Source: Hofstenia miamia
Lineage: Eukaryota > Xenacoelomorpha > Acoela
Direction: 5' to 3'
NCBI GenBank assembly: GCA_004352715.1
Contig: SCFE01000058.1
Coordinates: forward strand, 296,826 to 360,825
Length of the DNA: 64,000 bases
Shown in pieces: positions 1 to 12,551 of this stretch. A program made the translations under genes and the position numbers. The notes below the pieces were generated by a model that searched no databases, was not told the origin of the DNA, and worked only from the letters and a program-made list of their open reading frames with translations. Numbering within the stretch: position 1 is the first letter of the stretch; each line of letters starts with the position of its first letter.

Positions 1-62
1 ACATAAGCGTAATTTTGCTTGCTGCCAATATGGCTGTTCTTACATAAGCGTAATTTTGCTTG
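1..62. repeat. Short direct repeat at the window edge
   Basis: The first 21 bases (ACATAAGCGTAATTTTGCTTG) recur exactly at 42-62, separated by about 20 bp. No gene or transposon end is recognisable here. It is probably part of a local tandem repeat cut by the window edge. Confidence 0.6.
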
Positions 63-239
63 TTACAATTTGTCAAATAGTACTTAATCAGCTAATGAGT
101 TTCTCTCAAATTGCACAATATTGTAACTTGGTTGCATCTTACAAAAATGAAATAAGATAATTAACTAAATTTTACAATCATATTTCTGATTATATTTAAT
201 CACTGCAATAATTCAACGTTGATCTTTCTTCTGCAGCTT

Positions 240-2335
240 ATTTCTTTTTGGGTGATGCTACAATGGTCAACAGTGTCAAAGGATGACTAGAGGTCAGTCA
301 GAATAAGCATTGAGCATAAATTCTTGACATGGGCAACCCATAGCTTATCATAGGCAGAAAGCAAGCACATTTCTATTGAATGTTTAACATAGTATGTGCT
401 CTCTCTGGGGTCAAGTAAGTCACTAGAAGAGAGATTATTTAGGATCAGATCAAATACAACAAGTTCCAACACTTTTGAAAAAACAGATGAAGAGATACAG
501 GACAAAAGCTTTTTGGTTGATTAGGATCAAGATTGGCCATTTTAAGGATATGAATGACTGATAACTCTTTCCACCTGTCTGGAAAGGAACCACAATTGAG
601 AGACAAATGAATTATGCTAGTAACAATGGGAATGATTTCACCAGTGGAGAGAATATTTGATATGGGGACACTGTCTAATGGACACATTGTTTTATTTTAC
701 ATTGATACAACTTTTCATATTTGGTTGGGTGATGAGAGAGGTATATGATATATCATGAGGTGGATTTACAGCATATCATTCAAGCAAAAATTATCTTGTG
801 TGCAAGAAATTTTCAGAACTTGATAGAAAGCAAATACTTTGGCATTAATTTCAGGCATAATTCTAGAAGAAATAAATGAATATGTATCCCCATGCTTACT
901 AAAAGCTGTTGAGATTGTGATGTCAGTGTGCAAAAATAAAAGGTGACAAGCATTGATTAGTACATCTTTACTAATCTTTCCCTTTCTGAAAAAATGCTCA
1001 AGTTATCTGACCTCTCAAATCTTCTTTGAGATGTCCACAGTTTGCCAGACTGGCTTTTTGTACAGTTCAACTTAGATATTTTCAATCATCATTAGATGCA
1101 GACTGAAGTGGATCATGTAGTAGTTGAACCTGAATGTCAGTGTTCTGAGACAAGACATTGCATAAGTAAGAAAATTTATGAGACAGTGCATCCTGCAAGT
1201 CAACAAGATTTACTGATGACCACTTTTTACTGGATTTGATTACAAATTCAGCAGACTATTTGAGAACCAATGCAGGTGTGTGGAATATTATAGGGAAATG
1301 GTCCAACAGATAAACTGAATTCACAGAAAATATATCTAAAACTCCATAATCTTTTGGAGCTATGATGAGGTCAAGTAGGCTACCCTGGGGAGTAGTGGGC
1401 ATTGAATCTAACTGGACAAGATCTAGAGACTCAAGACACAATTGAAATTTGTGATCCAAGCACATGTTTTCCAGAGAGGGATGACAAAGATTAAAGTCAC
1501 CAGTAATTATTAGCTTGTGAGATGATGACAGTTATAATGAAAATATACAATCAGTGAACTCTTCAATGAAAAGGTTGATATTAGCTTCCATTCTGTACAA
1601 GAGAAGAACATCACAATGAACTGCAGGCATATTCAAAGATATGAAGAGAGATTGAAATGAGACATAATTTGAACATTCTGAGTGTTTTAGAAAGTTGAAG
1701 CAGCACATTAACAGAGGAATTATCACCCTTAGAGAGCCAAGTTTCAATTATAAGCAGCACATCAATGTCATTTTCAACTATCATTTGATGTATAGCTACT
1801 GCCTTCTGTCTGATGGACCTTGCATTATAAAGGCACCACCTTAGGTGAAATGTAGTGGCCTTTTGTTAACTGCACACCACTTGCCTGGGTCACTGATTAC
1901 CTGAAAAACCACATCTTTTGTTGCTCAGTCTTTCATAATGGCAGCCATCCCCTTGTGGATCTAAACCTGAAACAGGGTGAGGTCATGCATAACAGATATT
2001 GAAGAAAAGCCCTTGTTTCCATGCAGTGCTGATAGATTGTCAAAAAGCTTGTTGGCATCATCTCTATTCACAAACATAACTTTGATGGGGCAGACCTTAT
2101 TTTTATTCTTGTTTTCTGCACTGATTTGTTCAGCCCAATCTGGTTGAATAGAAGGAGGAACAACAAAAGTTGACAGTAATTCAGCAAAAATAGTCTCAGC
2201 AACACATTCTTCAGGAGATCCAAATATCATGACATTAAACATGTGAGATTTTTGATCATGAATTTCAGAAGTGAGAATTTTCTCTGTTGACAATGCTTGT
2301 AAATTAGGCACAGCATTCTTTTTCATCTCATCCAT
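240..2335 (-). mobile_element. CR1/L2-like non-LTR retrotransposon, decayed (ORF1 tail, endonuclease, partial RT)
   Basis: Read on the minus strand, this is a broken LINE. Region 2335-1961 is an open 124-residue segment resembling the C-terminal part of a LINE ORF1 (for example RDDANKLFDNLSALHG). After stops and frame changes, 1850-1260 reads as an APE-type endonuclease. It has an LYNARSI start, a DVLLIIETWL motif carrying the catalytic Glu near 1743, and further on PTTPQGSLLDLII and LLDHFPIIF (LDHFPI resembles the usual SDH region). Region 687-240 is the first part of a reverse transcriptase: WKELSVIHILKMANLDPNQ, then a FSKVLELVV-like block, then HSIEMCLLSAYDKLW and a LILTDLxxxFDTVDH-like block. 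The polymerase active-site half is missing at the 3' end. Many stops and frameshifts make it non-functional. The clade assignment (CR1/L2 rather than another APE-type LINE) is inference from motif style. Confidence 0.75.
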
Positions 2336-3210
2336 AACAACATCACATGTATTTGTGCCAGGATGTTTAGCTAGGACACCTGAGGATTACTTGAGTACTG
2401 ATGCATACATTGCATCATCATCAGGTAAAACTGGGGCAGTTGATGATATCATATGTGGAATTGGCTCATTTTGTTCAAAACAATTAACAATGAAGCCTTG
2501 AACCTAATTTATGAAAAGCAAAGCTTCAACAATAATAATGCTGACCTTCTTCAGCCTTGATTCTCTTAGCAGATAAAGAAGTTGTGTACACTTTAATACA
2601 ATAGGCAAAGATGGGCACTGTGAGACATCCTTCTCTGCTGATATTACAGATGAGTTTGCATGAGAATTAGTGTTTGTCATTTAAAGTTCCACTGTAATCT
2701 AATTAAACTGTATAATAACAAATTTAAGGTAACTTACTGATATCATATTATAGTTACTGTGGGAAGTCAATATTCAAGTTAATTGTCAATGTCCCTATCT
2801 AAATAATGGACTATCCATTAGAGGTTCATTATTTGAGTTCAATTATTATTTTAAAAGAAAATTCTGAGTTCATTCAAGTTTTTTTTCTAATTTCAAGTTT
2901 ATTAGGGTAAAAAACATTTATTTTGCAACAATTTTAATCTAAAAAATAGTTATTTGCAATTGGTAAAAAACCAAAATTTAAAATAATTTAATTTTTATGA
3001 CATATATGAGTAGTTTTGATCAAGTTTGAGTTTGAGTTTTGATAATTTCTTTTACAAGTTCTTTCAATCAAGTTTTGTGAGCTTATTTGAGTTTGAGATC
3101 TTAACATTCCAAGTACTCAAAAACCCTGGTTCTCAGATGATAAAACTTGGAATGTTGTTTCCTCAATGTTGACTTTAATCTGAGTGATTGTGAAATGCTG
3201 GTGAATTTTT

Positions 3211-3248
<38 letters not shown>
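3211..3248. repeat. (TA)n microsatellite
   Basis: An uninterrupted alternating TA run. Similar runs recur at about 4741-4767, 5310-5482, 8080-8102, 9373-10252 (gapped), 12110-12140, 12506-12551, 14624-14645, 15300-15352, 33286-33314, 36288-36542 (gapped), 54724-54832, 55118-55662 (gapped), 56066-56119, 56825-57085 (gapped), 59587-59640, 59770-59898 and 63340-63372. The larger N gaps mostly fall inside these arrays. Confidence 0.95.
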
Positions 3249-3250
<2 letters not shown>

Positions 3251-4570
3251 TCCTAATTTTTAAATATGTTTTTACTGAATATTTCAAATTTTGCTTTCCT
3301 TGGCAATTTCACTATGCTAGAGTGGAATTATTCAATATTAATGTGCATTTCTGGTATTAAATATATAAGTTGCGTATTGCTAAAAAGCTAATAACTTAAA
3401 TAACAGGATTATATTTCATAAAAAGGACAATTAATCAGTTCAGCAGTCAAATTTGACTATGTGTTTTCCTTTACATGAGGATTTAATGAACAATTTTAAC
3501 TCCTCAGATATTAAATGCTCCTTGAGGTTAACATATTTCAATAGAGATTTTAATGCCACCAGATATATAGTAGATGATTTCAATTTTTTATTGCTTACAA
3601 ATTCACTTGTGTTATCTGAAAAATTGATCAAGCAACTAAAGTTTTTAGTTTAATGATCAATTTCAGAAATGGGGATATAGCTACAAAAAAGTTAATTGAA
3701 GTGTGCATGTTACTGGAATTATCACTTTTGCAGGCAACAAACTGGTTGCAATTTCAAAATCCTCCTCTTTATCAAAAAATAAAAAAGATTTAGCAAAAAT
3801 AGCATCTTTAAGGATTTTCAGAAATAAATAATTAGTCATGTCAAAAACACATTGTATCTGATGATTTTGGATGTGATGCCAGTTGTTTGTAAATCACAAA
3901 GAACATTGATTATGTCAATATACCTTTTTATATGGATGTGTCCAACAATGATTTAAAAAAAAATGAATTTGTGATTTGAAAAGATTTTTATGACCTTTTC
4001 TTAGATGTGGTCACATTTGTGTTACTGATTTTGTACATATTAAGCATATTGCACATGGCTTTGCATGTGTTTTCTCACTTGCTTTCTTTTTTTAGATGAT
4101 TCAAGGTCTAGATGCAGAAAATTAGCTGATAGTGATTGTTCAAATGATGAGTTAATGTAAACCAAATTAAATTAAACATTAACAAAGAGCAAATATGTAA
4201 TCAAATTTCAATTAAATTTGATATACTGTTCAAAACTACATGTGTAATAATGCAAGTTTAATAAATTGGCATATTTTAAGAAAAGCCAAAATATATAGAC
4301 TTACTGTATACATCCATAAACATTTGAATTTCATTAAAATGACAATGTACTTCAAATATTTTGTCTTTATTAATATTTCTATCAATAAAAATAAAAAAAA
4401 CAATTTTTGAAGATTTGGGGGCCATAGTTGCTGTGTACCTTAGAATGAGTTGCTCTGTACAGTCAATCAATCATTTTCAAGCACACAGCAAATATATATA
4501 TATATCTCCTGATAAATGTGTTTCCAAACATAAATCTTTGAAATTTTGCAGGGTAGTGTCTTTTTAATGT

Positions 4571-4745
4571 ATCTACCCTCATGGTAAATATATTTAAGTT
4601 CAAAAGAATACTGTGGGAGCATTGGCCAAAAAATAAGTTTTTTGGGGAAAAAGGGTGATTACTGCTAAATGCTTTAGAAAATTTGGACCATTTCCCACCA
4701 AATGTAAGGTTTTTGCATTTTCCATAGCAAAAAGTGGGAAATATA
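4571..4745. repeat. Dispersed repeat, diverged copy 1
   Basis: The segment from TACTGTGGGAGCATTGGCC through CATTTTCCATAGCAAAAAG is matched by 14499-14628 (TACTGCGGGAGCAATGGCC to the same CATTTTCCATAGCAAAAAG end), with substitutions and indels. Both copies are bordered by (TA)n runs. No coding capacity or target duplication is evident, so the element class is unknown. Confidence 0.6.
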
Positions 4746-5313
4746 TACATATATATATATATATATTCAGGTTCTAAGTACTATGGGTTTTATACTTAGT
4801 GCCAACATCCACTGATTTTTAGTTTGGTCAGTTAATGTCAAAAAATCAAAATTTGAGTATGCATGATAGCATTAGGGCTCATTAAATAGCCCAGCCTAAA
4901 AATATAAAAAAATGAAAAAATTGTGAAAAAAATTTATTTATATGCCATTTAAACAATTATAAATGCATTGTTAAACTAATTTTTACATTTTCAATAAATG
5001 TGGGCATTTTGCAATATCTTATGTTATTTTCAGGTTGATATTAATAGTTCTTCCCCAGTAAATATTAAGTCTGCTTCAAGCCATGTTAAAATGGCTGATT
5101 TCAGCTGGTTTTTAGCCAGTTTTTTTATCCGTGTCAGTCAAATACATGCTTAAACTCTTTCTAATATCAGAATTTGAAGAAAACCAGCTTAGGGTGCAGT
5201 TTTGCTTTGAAATTATATATAGCATTCTCAATGTACTTAGAGCCAATATATATCAGAAAACCTATAACAGAGTGTCTGTATATATTTGCTGATTTATTCT
5301 TAATTTTTATATA

Positions 5314-5354
<41 letters not shown>

Positions 5355-5451
5355 NNNNNNNNNNNNNNNNNNNNNNNNNNNNNNNNNNNNNNNNNNNNNN
5401 NNNNNNNNNNNNNNNNNNNNNNNNNNNNNNNNNNNNNNNNNNNNNNNNNNN
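5355..5451. other. Assembly gap inside a TA array
   Basis: 97 N bases flanked on both sides by alternating TA. No feature can be called across it. Confidence 0.99.
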
Positions 5452-5486
<35 letters not shown>

Positions 5487-7183
5487 TTTGTGGTAGTCTC
5501 AAAAGCCTTTTTGCTAAATCTATTAAGAAGGTACCTCCAACATTTTGCAGAACTCATTGTATTTAACATGATTCATTACAACTTTAGCATGGATTTAAAA
5601 TATCACAAGGAAATCCTTGAACTACCCAATTGTAAATTCTAATATATATGATTTTTGCCACTTAATGTTAGTTGATTTAATATAAATATTGTGAGATTTT
5701 CCACCAAAATCAAATAAATATATAGCAATATCTATAGCCTGTTACATTTGTTCATTTAAATATATAAGAGCTTATTGAAAATAGAAAAAATATAGTCAAA
5801 CACCCAAGAATGAACACTTGATTATGTTTATTTCAATAAACTGACTCACTTAATAAAATGATTTTCTTATTAAGGTATTTAAATGGTTATTGTAAGGAAA
5901 CAATGAAGTATAAATTTCCAGAGAACTCAAATGCTTGCATTTTGATCACTATTTGATATTAAAACTTGATTGACTATTTAATCCCAAACATTTAATATTT
6001 TAATTAGGTTCAAACATGTGTGCTTAAAAATTTTTCATTATTACATTCAATTTTCTTAATAAAAATACAGCTAAGTCTTTTTTTTAATTTGATATTTATT
6101 ACAATATAATACATACTTATTTTTTCTAGAAATGCATATTATTTTTTTAACATAGGTGTTAAGAATATAAAATAAATGTTATACATAACTCTAATTTCAT
6201 TGCAGAAGTACTTCAGAATATATATCCAGCTATCCTGGGATCAATGTTTAGACTTAGAATACTTTGCTATTTTTCAGGAATTAATATGTGTTTTCTGTGC
6301 ATTTTCGATGTTTATGTTTTACTTTTGTACTAAAGTGCTAAAAATGCACTCTGTGCATGCCCCAAGTTTGTATCTTGCTTTTAATGAGTACAGAAATTTC
6401 ACAAAAATGAAAACTGTTTTTCATTTATTTCTCATTTATACCTTTTTATATTGTGTACAAAAAGTGATTTTTACACTATTATTGTAAACATTCTTTAATC
6501 TAGGCACTCATTAATCAAGATAACTCACTAGTTTATCAAAATTTTCAAAAATTAAATTAGTAATACATAATGATAGTAAAATGTTCACATCTGAAATATA
6601 TGATTTCTATATGTTTCATTGAAAAATCTCTTAAGATACATTAATTTAGCAAACAATATTTATGTGATGTAATTTTCATATATCAATACTTATCAATATT
6701 TTATTAAAAATTATGATGTCTTCAAATATATTTAAAAAAATAGACCAAAAAATTGTCATGGCAGTACTCTTCTCATCAAATATCGTGATAATAAAGAATT
6801 GAAAATATTATAAGGATATTTTGAAAACTGTAATACTCTATAATTTTGCTTTTTAAATTGCATTTCATTAATTAAAAATAATTCTTAAAATATCACTTTA
6901 AAAACAATACAAATATTCTATATTTATCCCAACATAAATATATAGTAAAATAATTTTTAATACATTGAAACAAATGCATATTCTCATTTCAAAAAATAAT
7001 GTGTAAGCAAACTTTGATGTCTTAACATAAATGCTTTAGACACACTTGTTTCTAATATGTTTAAATATTTGATCATATTAGCAGTTTATAAAATTATAAT
7101 GATCAAAGAAGATATATTTTGATCTGATAAATAAGGTTTTAAAAATAAAATTAAACAAAGACTATTCTAATTTATAATTTTAT

Positions 7184-9369
7184 CTAGATATGATTAAATA
7201 TTTTTTGAATAGCTTTTTTAAATTCAGTGTTTGCCAGAGGATATGCAAATATGTTTACCCCTAAATTACTTATCATGAGAAACATGCTGAAATTTTGTAG
7301 AAAGCTATCAAATTCCCACAATTTGATTTTCATTATATTGACTAACACCAAATAATGCACTTGATTTGGAAATGTCGTAACAATAAAAAGGAATGTGACA
7401 ATGAAGAGCATCCTTGTGATATTTGACTTTGCACTCGATATCACTTTTCCTGTTTTCAACTTTCCTAAATCCATAAATTATTAGAAATATTATTGTCAAA
7501 ATAGATAATGAAATGCAAAAAATTAAAATTGAAATTTCTTTCAATAATTGGAAGCATTTGTAAATTGTGCACATACCTGAGCTTAATTTTTTGTTAATTG
7601 CTGCAGATAATTTAATTGCAATACAGCTGTAGCTAATAACCGGCAATATCAATTGCACAAATAAATAAACAATAGCTGCATAAATTCCATAGTATAGTGA
7701 AATAATGCTAGTGTAATGCTGCGTACAAATGCCTTTCCACACTGATAGTGATTCTATGTCACTTAAAACTACCAGCATAGCACTATGCATCCAAGGAATA
7801 ACCATCAGCATATTAAAAAAATTCTTGGTAAAATAATGTTTATAAAATACTGGGCATAAAACAGCTGCAAATCTTTCAATAGAAATTGTGCTTATGATCA
7901 ATGAAGAATTTCGCAAAGCCTAAATATATTGATTTTTAAATTTAGTTAGAAGCAATTTAAAAAAAATATATAAGACCCTTTTTAAATATATGCACACATC
8001 TTAAAAATAAAATATTTAAATAATTGAGATTTGACTAATTCGGAAAAAAATGTCTACATATATTGAATAATCCCTATATTTATATATATATATATATATA
8101 TAAATGTATATACATATATATTTGTTGCTTTAGTGCTAAGCTTTTTCATCATTTTAAGAAAAAACAATGAAAAGTACTTTCAGTACATCTTCAGNNNNNN
8201 NNNNNNNNNNNNNNNTATATATATATATAAATGTATATACATATATATTTGTTGCTTTAGTGCTAAGCTTTTTCATCATTTTAAGAAAAAACAATGAAAA
8301 GTACTTTCAGTACATCTTCAGTCAAAAACAAGAAATTTTTGGTGATAAAAATTATCAATTTTCAAATTCAAATTATACTAAAATAAATGAAGTGCTTGAT
8401 GAAATTTTGTAATAAAATTAGGTTCTCTTCCTCAACATAAATTGATTATGCATTCGTGCAGTTGTTCTTCATTAAAATATTTAAGTCGGATGTTGATGCT
8501 TCTTGAATTTTTGAGAGCATAAAAATTTCGGATTGTAGGTGTCCATATAGATGTTCTTGAATTCCTGTCCTTAAATGCATTTTTCATTTCACCAATGTAG
8601 AAACTATCACACGTCTGACAAATATATTTATAAGCTATTGATGAAACCAACTTTGTTTGAATAGGATCTTTGTTACGAATTTTACTTGATAATCTTTGCA
8701 AAATTTAATATTTAATTTATAATTTTTGATTTCTTTGGTTTTTTATTTAAATTATTTAAAGATTTTTTAAGACGTTCTTCGTATGAAAGTTAGTTTCCAA
8801 AATATATTATCTTTGTTTACTTTTGAATAGTGTTCTAATGAAGGAAATGTTTTAGTGTTTTTTAAGGTCTTTTGCTGTAATTTTTCAAGATACCTATTTG
8901 ATCTTAGATTTTCAAATATTTTTCAAAAGCTTTTGTAAGTACATTGTAATTAGATGGTTGTAAAACCGATTTAAAAAAATATCATCGACATAACATTTGT
9001 AATATAATGGTGGCATTCTTAAATTTAAAAAAATCGTATTGATTAAATCCATTGCTAAATTTAAAACTAATGGAGATCCCATCGTCCCCCCTTCATCATG
9101 TTGGTTATACTCTTCATTTTCAAACAAAAAGTAAATGTTTGATAAAGCTAATAATATGAGCTTTCTAAGTGTATTATTAGCAAATGGAAAGGCCGATTCA
9201 AGTGTTATCGATATTATATGATCACTCGTTTTCTTTACTGGAAATCGTCTTTAGAAGTCTATTTAGAATTTAAAAAAGCAAAGGAAATAAAAAATTATAC
9301 TAATTTTAAATTCAATTTAAATTCAAATTTAATTCGTTACAAAGATCCAATTCAAAAACTTTCTGTTTT

Positions 9370-9417
<48 letters not shown>

Positions 9418-10220
9418 NNNNNNNNNNNNNNNNNNNNNNNNNNNNNNNNNNNNNNNNNNNNNNNNNNNNNNNNNNNNNNNNNNNNNNNNNNNNNNNNNNN
9501 NNNNNNNNNNNNNNNNNNNNNNNNNNNNNNNNNNNNNNNNNNNNNNNNNNNNNNNNNNNNNNNNNNNNNNNNNNNNNNNNNNNNNNNNNNNNNNNNNNNN
9601 NNNNNNNNNNNNNNNNNNNNNNNNNNNNNNNNNNNNNNNNNNNNNNNNNNNNNNNNNNNNNNNNNNNNNNNNNNNNNNNNNNNNNNNNNNNNNNNNNNNN
9701 NNNNNNNNNNNNNNNNNNNNNNNNNNNNNNNNNNNNNNNNNNNNNNNNNNNNNNNNNNNNNNNNNNNNNNNNNNNNNNNNNNNNNNNNNNNNNNNNNNNN
9801 NNNNNNNNNNNNNNNNNNNNNNNNNNNNNNNNNNNNNNNNNNNNNNNNNNNNNNNNNNNNNNNNNNNNNNNNNNNNNNNNNNNNNNNNNNNNNNNNNNNN
9901 NNNNNNNNNNNNNNNNNNNNNNNNNNNNNNNNNNNNNNNNNNNNNNNNNNNNNNNNNNNNNNNNNNNNNNNNNNNNNNNNNNNNNNNNNNNNNNNNNNNN
10001 NNNNNNNNNNNNNNNNNNNNNNNNNNNNNNNNNNNNNNNNNNNNNNNNNNNNNNNNNNNNNNNNNNNNNNNNNNNNNNNNNNNNNNNNNNNNNNNNNNNN
10101 NNNNNNNNNNNNNNNNNNNNNNNNNNNNNNNNNNNNNNNNNNNNNNNNNNNNNNNNNNNNNNNNNNNNNNNNNNNNNNNNNNNNNNNNNNNNNNNNNNNN
10201 NNNNNNNNNNNNNNNNNNNN

Positions 10221-10253
<33 letters not shown>

Positions 10254-11961
10254 AATGAATTACATTTGCATTAACTATATTTCAGGTATTGTTCCACACT
10301 GATATTGTAAACTACTACAAAAACTAAGTGACCTCCGCCCTGAAGCTAACAGTTTTCATTGCTATGTGGATTCCGATATATTTAATGATTGATACGAAGA
10401 AGAACCTATTTTTCCACAATATAGTTTAGATTAAATTACAAATCTAAAATCACTCCTTTAATATAGATTCCACATATAGTAGAACAAAACAGATCCAACT
10501 ATCATATAGTGTGGTTAGGGAAGTGCACAATAACTCAGGAATTATATTTAATACTAAGTGCACTTATTGCAATAAGTTTTTCTTGTAATTGTAAAGTACA
10601 CATATTTATTTTTAAATATTTAGCGCACTAATATTAACACTGCTTAGGCGATCCATCTTCAGAAAAAGAATTTGTTGAGAGTTATTGTTCCCATAGCAAA
10701 GAGATTTTCTCATTCTGCTTACAAAAAGCATCTTATCATAATCACCAATAGATGCGAGCAAAACATTTTCCGTTGCTCACGTGCGTTGGACAGCTTAGAT
10801 TTATGTAAATTAATTATTCTTCCATATTAATTTTAGTTTAGGTTATTTGATGTGCTTTCTAATATGTTTCTTGAATTATAATCCTTTTCGACCCATGCTG
10901 GCTTGTGGCTGGAAAGAAAGGATACACTCTATCTAATATTGATTGGATTATGATATTAAAACGAAACTTTGAACAAATATTTTTCATGTCACCACTACCT
11001 ATTTGTAACGTTCAATATTTGCTACTATCAATATTTTTCATGAGGTCATCAAATCGAAAAATTTGGATATTTTTAAAAATATATTAAATATTAGATTTAG
11101 TAGTAGTAAATGATAAAATTAATTAGAATTCATTTTTAAGTTCAAACATTATTTTCTCTCTTATTTCACATAACTTTTTCATACTAGCAATAACATAACA
11201 TTTTTGCAAAAATTGGAAGGCTATACCTTCTATTAATAAAAATTCTATATATGGAATGAGAAGATATTTAGAAAATTTTTTACTATGTGGTTTTGAAGAA
11301 ATGCAACCATCATTAAGAAAGCTCTACAACTTTTCAGGTATAATCAAAAGATTAATGCAAGGAGGGGGGGAGGGGCAAGAATCCTCAACAGGTGGAATAG
11401 GATTAGTTGTATTTGGCATATGATATGATACACATTTGTAAATTCCTAAAAAGGATGGATATATCGCAAAATGAAATATTATCCTACTCATGCTCTGCTA
11501 AAAATGACGTATTTAACGATAACATCGTTCTTCACTTTTTGCATTTCTAAGAGTGATATGAACAACTACAATTTTTTACATATGCTTGCAAATATATATG
11601 TACGTATACATTAGTAATTAGTAAATCATACTTCAAATTGCAAAGTTTTTGCTTTGAGTGAACATACGAATATTGAATATATTAGAGGTCGGGGTACTCG
11701 TCCAGTAAAGCTTTGTAAGCTCGGTATCAACATTGTGAAAGAATACAATACAGAAGCAAGACAGTCACTAACAGCAAGGTTGGCAATGAGAAAGTAGTGA
11801 TTGCTCCTCATTGATTTTGTTGTTACAATGACATACACGATCAGCATGTTTGCAAATACCCCAAAAATGCTCACAAACGTTGTGATAATGTGCAGAACTG
11901 AATCGATTGGAGAATCGGCATTGGGAAGACTGCTATTCATGTTTTTAAATACCTTATTCAT
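7184..11961 (-). CDS. Class A (rhodopsin-type) G protein-coupled receptor, three exons
   Basis: Seven-transmembrane receptor, about 317 residues. Exons on the minus strand: 11961-11632, 7919-7577, 7464-7184. Exon 1 carries TM1 (VFANMLIVYVIV), TM2 (LIANLAVSDCLASV) and the start of TM3 with its conserved Cys (FVCSLKAK). It ends QFE|gtatga. Exon 2 begins after atatttag with ALRNSSLIISTISIERF, completing TM3; ERF stands in for the DRY motif. It continues through TM4 (VIPW), an ECL2 Cys (GICTQHY) and TM5 (FVQLILP), and ends TCAG|gtatgt in phase 1. Exon 3 starts after ggatttag in the matching phase and holds TM6 (FIVTTFP) and TM7 (NIFAYPLANTEFKKA, a variant of NPxxY). Length and motif order fit an intact receptor, so this is not a pseudogene. 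The first ATG is close behind a TATAAATA stretch; an in-frame Met eight codons in, followed by an NSS glycosylation sequon, is an alternative start. The ligand is unknown. Intron 1 (3.7 kb) carries Penelope fragments and a large gap. Confidence 0.85.
8089..8321. repeat. 106-bp exact direct duplication around a 21-N gap
   Basis: Positions 8089-8194 and 8216-8321 are identical, separated only by N at 8195-8215. The segment is a TA run plus a Penelope-element terminus. Exact identity on both sides of a short gap is what unmerged overlapping contig ends give, so a true duplication is less likely. Confidence 0.85.
8100..9230 (-). mobile_element. Penelope-like element with GIY-YIG endonuclease, decayed
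   Basis: On the minus strand, about 9220-8912 reads as part of a Penelope-type reverse transcriptase: EGGTMGSPLVLNLA, MDLINTIFLNLR and the active-site block YYKCYVDDIF, followed by frameshifts. Downstream, 8701-8432 encodes NKDPIQTKLVSSIAYKY, then ICQTCDSFYIGEMKNAFKDR, a GIY-YIG-type nuclease core (YKYICQTCD/FYIGE). The order RT then GIY-YIG is diagnostic for canonical Penelope-like elements. The part between them is shortened and out of frame. The terminal sequence at 8110-8410 reappears at 13825-13950 next to another RT fragment. The element lies inside intron 1 of the GPCR, on the same strand. Confidence 0.8.
9218..9371 (+). mobile_element. Penelope-like element fragment, opposite orientation
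   Basis: The plus-strand reading KKAKEIKNYTNFKFNL followed by NLIRYKDPIQKLSVLSY matches the stretch just before the GIY-YIG domain of the minus-strand copy (NKDPIQTKLVSSIAYKY). It runs straight into a TA array and a gap, so the nuclease domain is not visible. It sits head to head with the copy at 8100-9230. Confidence 0.6.
9418..10220. other. Assembly gap (803 N) inside a TA array
   Basis: N bases flanked by alternating TA on both sides, within intron 1 of the GPCR. The rest of the plus-strand Penelope fragment may lie here. Confidence 0.99.
10253..11631. other. GPCR intron 1 remainder, no feature recognised
   Basis: AT-rich intronic sequence with one short G-run near 11362-11375. No exon, transposon end or RNA gene is recognisable. 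Confidence 0.5.
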
Positions 11962-12107
11962 TTTAGGGAGGTATTTATAAGAGAAAACAAACCAATATAG
12001 GCGTGTCCAATCAAATTAGCGATAGTTTGATTGCCTTTTTGTTTCTAACGAAAAATTAATTTAACTTAAAGGAAAATTAAATAAGTGAAAATGTACATCT
12101 ATAACTG

Positions 12108-12141
<34 letters not shown>

Positions 12142-12145
<4 letters not shown>

Positions 12146-12421
12146 CAAATCTATTATGATTAGTTAAAATTAGACCAGATCCATATATAAGGATATCCCA
12201 AATCAATGTCTCACTTACCCTAGAATTTTCATNNNNNNNNNNNNNNNNNNNNNNNNNNNNNNNNNNNNNNNNNNNNNNNNNNNNNNNNNNNNNNNNNNNN
12301 NNNNNNNNNNNNNNNNNNNNNNNNNNNNATATATCAAATCTATTATGATTAGTTAAAATTAGACCAGATCCATATATAAGGATATCCCAAATCAATGTCT
12401 CACTTACCCTAGAATTTTCAT
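12142..12421. repeat. 91-bp exact direct duplication around a 96-N gap
   Basis: Positions 12142-12232 and 12331-12421 are identical, with N at 12233-12328 between. The right copy starts within a TA run like the left. This is most simply an unmerged contig overlap. Confidence 0.85.
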
Positions 12422-12551
12422 CATACACATACATTCTTTTCAAAAATAGATTTAAAAGCTGTTACAATGAACTTCTGAAAAATAACAACAACTATAGAAA
12501 AAGCATATATATATATATATATATATTATTATATATATATATATATATATA

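Larger units (their letters stand above)
2336..7183. other. Intergenic AT-rich DNA, no gene recognised
   Basis: The stretch holds (TA)n arrays near 3211-3248, 4741-4767 and 5310-5482, the last interrupted by a gap at 5355-5451. It also holds one copy of a dispersed repeat (4571-4745). Short ORFs near 3450-3650, 4276-4750 and 6176-6487 have no recognisable motif and AT-rich composition like the surroundings. I see no RNA gene. Confidence 0.5.

Noticed and set aside
3440-3653. Overlapping sense and antisense ORFs
   Set aside because: Low-complexity AT-rich frames without motifs; mutual shadows.
9218-10258. Long ORFs made of IYIYIY and X residues (also at 5174, 5300, 36231, 55095, 56788)
   Set aside because: They are translations of TA microsatellites and N gaps, not proteins.
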